This document shows, in pieces, positions 4,462-9,853 of a stretch of 9,853 nt of DNA. The translations under genes were made by a program, and so were the position numbers. The notes under the pieces are model-generated. The model saw only the letters and a list, made by a program, of their open reading frames with translations. It was not told where the DNA came from and ran no database searches. How positions within the stretch are numbered: position 1 is the stretch's first letter; the number at the start of each line of letters is the position of its first letter. The DNA comes from Bacillota bacterium (GTDB lineage: Bacteria; Bacillota; UBA5301; JASBVW01): positions 1 through 9,853 of the forward strand of contig JASBVW010000036.1 of the NCBI GenBank assembly GCA_029961005.1. Direction: 5' to 3'.

Positions 4462-7212
4462 TCAGGGAGAGCCGAGGACGATCTCCTGGAAGGGATAGCC
4501 CTGCGAGCGCAGGAAATCCCTCTCCCTCTGATGGCAGGTGAAGAGCAGCACCTGGCGCCGGGCGGCCAGCTCCACCAGGTACTCCAGGGCCCGGTGGAGC
4601 CGCTGGTCGTCGTACTGGCTGAAGGAGTCGTCCAAAAGGAGAGGCGGGTGTACGTCGCCGGACGAGAAGAACTCGGCCAGGGACAGGCGGAAGGAGAAGT
4701 AGAACTGGTCCACGGTCCCCCGGCTGAGCTCGTCCAGGGGGACCAGGCGCCCGGTGGCCCGGTCCACTGCGGTGAGCTGCAGGCGGTTGTCTACTTTGAC
4801 CTCCGTATACCGGTGGCCGGTGAGCCGGGCGATGAGCTCCCCCGCCTTTTGGCTCAGGAGAGGGGCGAATTCGCGGTGCATCTGCTCCCCCACTTCGGTC
4901 AGGAGCTCCCGGGCCAGAAGCAGAGCTGATCTGTACTGGGCCAGTTCGGTCAGCTGGGCCCGGGCGTGCTCCAGCTCGTGCCTGATCTCGGCTCCCGGCC
5001 GCTTTTGGGCCAGGGAGGTGGAGATGTAGGTGGCCAGGTAAGTTCGCTTTTTACCCAGCTCCTGCGCCTGCTCCTTCAGGGCGGCTATCTCTTCCTCCAG
5101 CCGGCGGAGGGCGGCCGGGTCGGCCGGGCTCTCCCCCTCCCGGGCCCCTGCCTTTTGCGCCAGCTCTTCGGCGCGGGCGGAGAGCAGCTCGGCGGTCTCG
5201 CCGCCCAGGATCTCGCGGATCAGCTCCTCCTGGCGGCGCTCCTCTTTTTCTTTCTCCAGCAGCTCCTGGTGGCTGCGCCAGCCCACTTCAAACGCTTCCC
5301 GGTCCGGCACTCCTGCGGCCTGCAGGATGGCCAGGCGCGCTTTCTCCTGGCTCCGGAGCGCCTCCTCCAGGCGCCCTTTTTTCTCCTGCAGTTCCGCCTG
5401 GCGCCGGCAAAGCCGCTCAAGGCCGGCCAGGAGTTCCAGGTGACCCTGTACGGCCGCGGTGAAAGAGGAGAGGAGCTCTTCGGACGGCTCCGGCTCTCCT
5501 GCCTCCCCCGGCTCCTTCTCCGGCAAGAGGCGGGCCTGCCGCAGGGGGGCCAGGGCGGCGGCGCGCTTTTCGTTCCCCCGCGAGGCCAGGTCGGCCAGGC
5601 GCTCGGCTTCCTGGCGCTGACGCTCTTCGGCCGCTTCCCGAGCCTGGCGGATTTCGCGCAGCCTTTCCAGACCGCGCCGGAACTCAGCCATCGTCTTGGC
5701 TCCGGTGCGGCTCAGGAGTGTGGCCAGCTCAGCCCGAGCCCGGGCCAAGGCCAGGCTGTTCTGGCGCCTCTTCCACCAGAGGCTCAAGGCGAGGGCGGCG
5801 GCTGCGGCGGCGCCGGCGGCCAGAGCGAAGGGGAGAACGGGGGGTAAAGAGGGCGCAGAAGATGCAGCACGGGGGGTCGACTGCCACAGGGACAGGCCGG
5901 AAGCTGCCGCCAACAGGAGGGAGAGCGCGGCTGCGGCGATTGCCCCGGACAGCTGGCCGGGTCCGGCCGCCTCCAGGCGCAGAACCTTTTCCTGGAGCGC
6001 TTCCGCGGCGGCTCCCCGGTCTTCGAGCCAGGGCCTGTAGGCGGAGAAGGCCTCTTCCTCTCCCTTCAGGCGGGCGATCTGCTCTTCTAATGCGGCCAGC
6101 TGAGCCCGGCTCTGGCGGAGCTGGTCCTGGAGGCTCCAGTAAGAGGCGCAGACCTGGTGGAGGGCGGCGATATCTTCCTGCCGGAACGGGTCCAGGTGGC
6201 TTGAGGCCTGCCGCCGCTCCTGGCCGCGCGCCAACTCTTCCTCCACGTGCTCCAGTTCGCCTTGCAGGTCCGCCAGTTGTTGCCGCAGAGCGGAGACCTC
6301 CCGCTCAATTGCCCAGAGGCGGTCCCGCTCCTGCGCGGGGAAGTCCCGGTACCGCTCCAGGAGAGCTTTTTCGTCCCGCAATTGCTGGAGTTTATCCTCC
6401 GCCTCGCTCAACCGGCGAAGCCGTTCCCGGAGCTCGCAGAGCCGGAGGGCATCCCGCTGGCGGCGCAGCCCCTCCAGCCGGCGGAGCACTTCTTCTTCCT
6501 GGGTGGCCACCCGGTGGAGCTGTTCCTCTTTGTCCAAGACCTCCTGGCGGGCCTCTTCCCACTCCTGAAGCTCTCGCTCCAGCCGCTCCACGCGCTGGCA
6601 TGCTGCGCCGTACTCTTTGGTCAAGGCCCTTTCGCCTCCCAGTTCCTCCAGGCGCCGGTCTACTGCGGCCAGGGCTCGGCGGACCGAGATCTCCTCCGGG
6701 CCCTCCCCGGAAGAGATGAGGCGATCGGCCAGTTCCCGAGCCAGGTCCTCCCTCTCCAGCTCGGAAGCCTCCAGTTGCCGGATGCAGACGGTGTTGTCGA
6801 AGGCGAGCTGGCTGAGGCCCAATTGCGCTGCGGCAAACAGGACCTCCCGCCGCCGGTCCATCGGGTAGCGGGCGGTCAGTTCTTCACCCGTGACCTCGTC
6901 CCAGAGGCGGATGGACTCGTGTTCCCAGTCCAAGTTGCGCTCCACCCGGTACTGGCGCCCGGCCGCTTCATACCACAGGATCCCACCGTACTCCTGCCCC
7001 GCCCAAGGTTGGTAGCGCACGTAGTCCGGGTCCTTTTGTCGGTTGGAGACCCCGTACTTTTTCAGGCCGTAGAGCATGGCGCGGATGAAGCGCTGCAGAG
7101 TGGTCTTGCCGGATTCATTGGGGCCGAGGATCAGGTTGAGTCCGGGGCCGAAGATAAACTCCCGCTGGCGAAAGCGGCCGAAGCCGTGAATTCTGGCGCG
7201 CAGAATCCTCAC
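4462..7212 (-). CDS. yhaN: YhaN-like SbcC/Rad50-type AAA ATPase with internal membrane hairpin
   Basis: 916 aa, an SMC/Rad50-like ATPase of the YhaN (AAA_27) group and the presumed partner of the YhaO-like nuclease. Walker A is GPNESGKT (30-37) in an N-terminal lobe that opens VRILRARIHGFGRF. Long charged coiled coils run from about 185 to 415 and 483 to 775. The C-terminal lobe has the ABC signature-like LDELSRGTVDQ (826-836), Walker B LLLDDS (858-863) and a switch His894 in FTCHQRE. Two hydrophobic segments (about 420-441 and 459-480, followed by KRRQ) interrupt the coil, where SbcC would have its hook, and should insert the coil apex in the membrane. No zinc-hook CXXC is seen there. The start is GTG at 7212, overlapping the yhaO stop (GTGA); the frame is open further upstream, but that part lies inside yhaO. 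The role is likely DNA-end or structure processing; it has not been shown for this protein. Confidence 0.9.
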   Translation of the reverse strand: MRILRARIHGFGRFRQREFIFGPGLNLILGPNESGKTTLQRFIRAMLYGLKKYGVSNRQKDPDYVRYQPWAGQEYGGILWYEAAGRQYRVERNLDWEHESIRLWDEVTGEELTARYPMDRRREVLFAAAQLGLSQLAFDNTVCIRQLEASELEREDLARELADRLISSGEGPEEISVRRALAAVDRRLEELGGERALTKEYGAACQRVERLERELQEWEEARQEVLDKEEQLHRVATQEEEVLRRLEGLRRQRDALRLCELRERLRRLSEAEDKLQQLRDEKALLERYRDFPAQERDRLWAIEREVSALRQQLADLQGELEHVEEELARGQERRQASSHLDPFRQEDIAALHQVCASYWSLQDQLRQSRAQLAALEEQIARLKGEEEAFSAYRPWLEDRGAAAEALQEKVLRLEAAGPGQLSGAIAAAALSLLLAAASGLSLWQSTPRAASSAPSLPPVLPFALAAGAAAAAALALSLWWKRRQNSLALARARAELATLLSRTGAKTMAEFRRGLERLREIRQAREAAEERQRQEAERLADLASRGNEKRAAALAPLRQARLLPEKEPGEAGEPEPSEELLSSFTAAVQGHLELLAGLERLCRRQAELQEKKGRLEEALRSQEKARLAILQAAGVPDREAFEVGWRSHQELLEKEKEERRQEELIREILGGETAELLSARAEELAQKAGAREGESPADPAALRRLEEEIAALKEQAQELGKKRTYLATYISTSLAQKRPGAEIRHELEHARAQLTELAQYRSALLLARELLTEVGEQMHREFAPLLSQKAGELIARLTGHRYTEVKVDNRLQLTAVDRATGRLVPLDELSRGTVDQFYFSFRLSLAEFFSSGDVHPPLLLDDSFSQYDDQRLHRALEYLVELAARRQVLLFTCHQRERDFLRSQGYPFQEIVLGSP
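5773..5955 (-). other. Transmembrane hairpin within YhaN coiled coil
   Basis: This encodes residues about 420-480 of YhaN. Segment one (LSGAIAAAALSLLLAAASGL) and segment two (LPFALAAGAAAAAALALSLW) are each about 20 residues, free of charge, and separated by a Pro/Ser-rich link of about 17 residues. The second is followed by KRRQ, which suits a cytoplasmic side. Both ATPase lobes and both coil arms would then be cytoplasmic. Confidence 0.75.
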
Positions 7213-8357
7213 CGCGGCCGCACCTCCCCCCGGCTCAGGGCGTCCAGGCCCAGGAGGAGGGCCCGTTGCAGAAGCAGGCGGCGCTCTTCCTCTTTTTCCC
7301 GGGCCAGCCTCTGGCGCACGCAGCGGATGAAGAGGCCCCGGGCGGTGCGCTCCCGGCTTAAGAGGTCCAGATCGTAGGCGGGAAAAGACCGGTCGTAAAC
7401 TTCCAGGTGGGCGAACTTTCCGGCCAGGCGCCGCCGCAGCTCCTCCGCGTCGATGATCAGGTCCGGGTCCGGCTCCCCTACCAGCGTCAGGGCGTAAAAG
7501 CAGGAGGACCGGGTGGCCGGGTCGTCCAGGGCCTGAAGCCGCTCGGCCACCTGGTCCAGGGTCGCCAGGCCGGTGATCTCCACCTGCCGGGTGATGTAGC
7601 GGCGGCGCGCCAGGGGTACAAATTCCAGGGTTTGCAGTTTCCCTTCGGCGATGCAGCCGTAAAAGGCGCCGTGGGTGCCCGGTTCGTCGAAGCCCAGGGG
7701 CTCCGGCGAGCCCGGATAGGCGGCCAGGATGCTCCCGCCCGGCCGGCGGATGAGGCGGGGGCAGTGGTAGTGGCCGAGGGCCACATACCCCGCCCCGGTC
7801 GCTTCCAGGTCGGTCCGGGTGAAGGGGAGGTAGGGGCAGTCCCGGCCCGGGGCGGCGGAGGTATCGGCGGCGTGCACCAGAACCAGGTGGAAACGGCCAT
7901 CCGCGGGGACCCGCAGCTTTTGCAGCCACGGCTCCCTTACCTCGTACCCGGTAAAGCCCAGCCCCCAGACGGTTACGCCCAGTGCGGGCAAGTCGCGGCA
8001 GGTCCAGCGCTCTTCGGCGAAGATGAAGACGTTCTCGGGCCAGGAGAAGAAGCGGTAGTAAGGATGGCCCTGCACGGGATCGTGGTTCCCCGGGGCGATG
8101 AAAACTTGCGTCTCCGGGATGCGCCGGAAGGCTTCCGCCAGGAACTGCACAGTGGCTGGAGAGGCGGACGGGGCCTCAAAGAGGTCGCCCGCCAAAAGAA
8201 GGAGGTGGACCCGGCGGCGCCGGGCCTCTTCTGTCAGCCGCAAGAGGGCTTCTTTGAGTTCCTGGCGCCGCAGGCGTGCCAGCTGGGGGGAGAGGCGGCC
8301 CCCCAAGGGAGCGTCCAGGTGCAGGTCGGCGGCGTGGAGAAAGCGAACCAGACTCAA
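7209..8357 (-). CDS. yhaO: YhaO-like SbcD/Mre11-type metallophosphoesterase
   Basis: 382 aa, a calcineurin-like phosphoesterase of the SbcD/Mre11/YhaO group, expected to be a Mn-dependent DNA nuclease working with the YhaN ATPase. The five metal-site motifs are present in order: ADLHLDAP (Asp11, His13), AGDLFE (Asp58), PGNHDP (Asn91, His92), VHAAD (His162) and GHYHCP (His196, His198). The C-terminal part has the acidic/basic helices ending LLLQRALLLGLDALSRGEV, typical of YhaO. The start codon is TTG at 8357, which fits the expected N-terminus and has AAGGAGGG 6 nt upstream. Its stop overlaps the yhaN GTG start, so the pair is translationally coupled. It is transcribed divergently from the bactofilin-like gene, with a 156-bp region between. 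All active-site residues are intact. The DNA substrate and whether it acts in repair, competence or replication are unknown. Confidence 0.92.
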   Translation of the reverse strand: MSLVRFLHAADLHLDAPLGGRLSPQLARLRRQELKEALLRLTEEARRRRVHLLLLAGDLFEAPSASPATVQFLAEAFRRIPETQVFIAPGNHDPVQGHPYYRFFSWPENVFIFAEERWTCRDLPALGVTVWGLGFTGYEVREPWLQKLRVPADGRFHLVLVHAADTSAAPGRDCPYLPFTRTDLEATGAGYVALGHYHCPRLIRRPGGSILAAYPGSPEPLGFDEPGTHGAFYGCIAEGKLQTLEFVPLARRRYITRQVEITGLATLDQVAERLQALDDPATRSSCFYALTLVGEPDPDLIIDAEELRRRLAGKFAHLEVYDRSFPAYDLDLLSRERTARGLFIRCVRQRLAREKEEERRLLLQRALLLGLDALSRGEVRPR

Positions 8358-8363
8358 AGCGGA

Positions 8364-8371
8364 CCCTCCTT
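8364..8371 (-). promoter_or_regulatory. Shine-Dalgarno site of yhaO that fixes the TTG start
   Basis: AAGGAGGG on the minus strand lies 6 nt before TTG at 8357. There is no nearby in-frame ATG giving the conserved FLHAADLHLD N-terminus, so this site supports the unusual start codon. Confidence 0.75.
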
Positions 8372-8444
8372 TTTCCCAATTCCTTCACCGCCGAAGGGGC
8401 TTTTCCTGCCTGGATCCGCACTCAAGGAGCGCGCCGGGAAGGCC

Positions 8445-8451
8445 GATAATA
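8445..8451. promoter_or_regulatory. Putative overlapping divergent -10 elements
   Basis: GATAAT (8445-8450) on the plus strand and TATTAT (8451-8446) on the minus strand each match TATAAT at five of six positions. They overlap almost completely in a GC-rich stretch between yhaO and the membrane bactofilin gene. The -35 matches are poor: two of six for the plus strand at 17-18 bp, and TCCGCA, three of six at 17 bp, for the minus strand. Predicted transcript starts would lie roughly 55 bp before the plus gene and 80 bp before yhaO. The promoter call is tentative. Confidence 0.35.
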
Positions 8452-8513
8452 GAGTGGGATTTAGCGGTTGCGGACCCGGGGCAAAGGGGCGAGATGAAAA
8501 AGGTGAGAGGGTG

Positions 8514-9692
8514 ATGGAGTTGCGAGGACTTGCATGGGCGGCGGTGCCGCTTCTGCTTGGTCTGACCTTGGGGTGGTGGGCCCTGGCAGCGGCGCCGGAA
8601 GAAGGAGCGGCGGCCGGGGAAGAGGTGGTCTTGGAGTCCGGTCGCTCCGTGGAAGACGATTTCTACGGGGCCGGCCGGAGCGTAGGGTTGCTGGGGGACG
8701 TGGCCGGAGATGCCATGGTGGCGGGCGAGAACGTGACCGTGACGGGTTCTGTGGGCGGTGACGTGCTGGCGGCAGGGCGCACCGTGGCGGTGGAAGGGCC
8801 GGTGGAGGGAGACGTCCGGGTAGCCGGGCAAGACGTGATCATCAACGGCCGGGTGGGGAGGGCGGTGACAGCCTTCGGCTCGCGCCTGGCGGTGGCGAAG
8901 GGCGCCTCGATCGGGCGGACTCTCCTGGCCTTTGGAGAGAGGCTGGAGGTGCGGGGCGCGGTGGGGCGGGATCTGCGCGCCTTTGCCGAGACGGTGCTCA
9001 TCTCCGGCCGGGTGGCGGGAGACGTGGACGTGGAGGCCGATCATCTCATCATCGCCGAAGGGGCGCGGGTGGAGGGCGATGTGCGCTATACCGGCCCGGT
9101 GAAACCGGAGGTGGCCCCGGGTAGCGTGGCGGGCCAAGTAATTTACCGCCCGAGGGCGCCCGAGGCCCGGCCGACTCCGCTGGCCCAGCTGGCGGCGCAA
9201 TTTTTGGCCCTGGGGCGCTTCTTGCTCCTGACGCTGGCGTTGGCCTTCTTCGCCGGCCAGGGCATCCGGACCCTGACCGACCGGCTGCTGGCGCGCCCCT
9301 GGCGGAGCCTGGGGGTGGGGGCCCTGTCGCTGGTTTTGGTGCCCCTGGTGGTCGTGGCTTTGGCCCTGACCGTGGTGGGGTCCTCGGCGGCCTGGGCGGT
9401 GGCGCTGAGCTTTGTGGGGCTGGTCGTGGGCAGCGCCGGACTCTTCAAAGCCGTTTTAGCCGTGGTGGTGGGGCGCTGGCTCTGGCGGCTGCTGGGAAAG
9501 CGCTGGAACCTGCCTGACGGAGAGCAGCTCCTGTGGCCGGCGGCGGTGGGGGCGCTGGCGGTCTTTGTGCTAACGGCCGTCCCTGGGTTGGGCTTCCTGG
9601 TGGGCCTGGTGGCCCTGCTGGGCCTCCTGGGGGCGCTCCTTGCGCTCCTCTGGGAGGGGGCGGTGAGCTGGCCGCTGCGGGGCCGGCCGTAA
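8514..9692 (+). CDS. Bactofilin-like beta-helix protein with C-terminal membrane helices
   Basis: 392 aa. The N-terminus has a basic start and a hydrophobic stretch (about 6-27, ending ALAAA), a signal peptide or membrane anchor. Residues about 61-195 hold about eight imperfect coils of 17-19 residues, recognisable from GDAMVAGENV, GDVLAAGRTV, GDVRVAGQDV, GRTLLAFGERL, GRDLRAFAETV and GDVDVEADHL. This is the periodicity of the bactofilin / polymer-forming cytoskeletal (CcmA-like) beta-helix. A Pro-rich linker (212-222) leads to four or five hydrophobic helices: about 231-250, 267-290, 293-320, 340-357 and 359-380. After a cleaved or anchored signal the repeat domain would be outside the membrane, unlike cytosolic bactofilins. 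The ATG at 8514 has AGGTGA 8 nt upstream; an in-frame GTG lies directly before it. It stands alone on the plus strand, facing yhaO. A scaffold or envelope role is inference; the catalytic function, if any, is unknown. Confidence 0.85.
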   Translation: MELRGLAWAAVPLLLGLTLGWWALAAAPEEGAAAGEEVVLESGRSVEDDFYGAGRSVGLLGDVAGDAMVAGENVTVTGSVGGDVLAAGRTVAVEGPVEGDVRVAGQDVIINGRVGRAVTAFGSRLAVAKGASIGRTLLAFGERLEVRGAVGRDLRAFAETVLISGRVAGDVDVEADHLIIAEGARVEGDVRYTGPVKPEVAPGSVAGQVIYRPRAPEARPTPLAQLAAQFLALGRFLLLTLALAFFAGQGIRTLTDRLLARPWRSLGVGALSLVLVPLVVVALALTVVGSSAAWAVALSFVGLVVGSAGLFKAVLAVVVGRWLWRLLGKRWNLPDGEQLLWPAAVGALAVFVLTAVPGLGFLVGLVALLGLLGALLALLWEGAVSWPLRGRP

Positions 9693-9759
9693 GGATGGCA
9701 AGTGAGGCCGGCCAGGCGGCCGAAAGAAGGAATAAAATGGGATAAGGCTGAAAGGTCGG

Positions 9760-9793
9760 GCGCGCGGGGGCGAGCAGGGCCCCCGCGCGCTTT
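9760..9793 (+). terminator. GC-rich hairpin terminator after the membrane bactofilin gene
   Basis: A perfect 12-bp stem GCGCGCGGGGGC / GCCCCCGCGCGC with a 7-nt loop lies 67 bp after the stop codon and is followed by only TTT. It is a plausible plus-strand terminator with a short U-tract, and may also stop transcription coming from the right. The rest of 9693-9853 shows no other convincing feature. Confidence 0.65.
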
Positions 9794-9832
9794 GCGCCCG
9801 GGTAATTCCTCAGATCGGCGGGCAGGTCGGCC

Positions 9833-9853
9833 TTAGAAGCGTTCCCAGTGCAG
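9833..9853 (-). CDS. Possible last codons of a minus-strand gene
   Basis: On the minus strand the window edge reads as LHWERF followed by TAA (stop at 9835-9833). The codons look coding (two aromatic residues at a C-terminus, GC-rich third positions), and the hairpin 42 bp further on would serve two convergent genes. Seven codons cannot prove a gene or its family, and the rest lies outside the window. Confidence 0.25.
   Translation of the reverse strand: MHWERF

Noticed and set aside
7213..7929. Upstream in-frame extension of yhaN by 239 codons
   Set aside because: This part lies inside yhaO in another frame and is Pro/Gly/Arg-rich without motifs. The GTG at 7212 overlaps the yhaO stop and gives the correct N-terminus before Walker A.
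7407..8513. Upstream in-frame extension of the bactofilin-like gene through the yhaO antisense strand
   Set aside because: It is antisense to a gene with all five phosphoesterase motifs. A signal-like N-terminus and a ribosome site support the start at 8514.
8494..8514. Six-codon mini-ORF (MKKVRG) whose stop overlaps the bactofilin-like start as TGATG
   Set aside because: It could be a coupling leader, but the length is too short to judge and it coincides with the Shine-Dalgarno region of the main gene; probably chance.
1..9853. Defence island, phage, toxin-antitoxin or CRISPR content
   Set aside because: No repeats with regular spacing, integrase, transposase, or toxin-like small gene pair was seen. 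The yhaO-yhaN pair resembles a housekeeping nuclease system of Firmicutes rather than a dedicated defence locus.

Overview
The window looks like a chromosomal segment of a high-GC, endospore-forming Firmicute, most likely a Clostridia-type lineage (Moorella / Peptococcaceae-like). This is inferred from three things: two spore coat proteins of the CotF type, a complete acuA-acuB-acuC set, and a yhaO-yhaN pair. All coding sequence is strongly G/C biased, so many long antisense frames are open by chance. No RNA gene, IS element, CRISPR array or phage gene was seen.

Layout: (1) 2-997 (+), the 3' part of a radical SAM / SPASM-like protein that starts upstream of the window. (2) 993-1030, a perfect 38-bp palindrome between two convergent genes. 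(3) 3670-1033 (-), the operon acuA (GNAT acetyltransferase), acuB (CBS-CBS-ACT sensor-like protein) and acuC (zinc deacylase). In Bacillus subtilis AcuA and AcuC reversibly acetylate acetyl-CoA synthetase. (4) 3742-3776, an intrinsic terminator on the minus strand closing two tandem spore coat genes (4345-4145 and 4108-3809). (5) 8357-4462 (-), yhaO (SbcD/Mre11-like metallophosphoesterase) overlapping yhaN (SbcC/Rad50-like ATPase with a transmembrane hairpin inside its coiled coil). (6) 8358-8513, a divergent intergenic region with overlapping -10-like elements on both strands. (7) 8514-9692 (+), an exported or membrane-anchored protein with about eight bactofilin-like beta-helix coils followed by four or five membrane helices. 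(8) 9760-9793, a strong GC hairpin, then what may be the last codons of a minus-strand gene.

Functionally this is three separate modules: protein-lysine acetylation control of central acetate metabolism, spore coat, and a DNA-processing nuclease/ATPase pair that faces a membrane scaffold-like protein across a shared promoter region. Most genes belong to recognisable families. The less-described parts are the membrane-embedded SMC-like YhaN, the bactofilin-membrane fusion and their shared divergent control region. No convincing new defence or mobile system was found.
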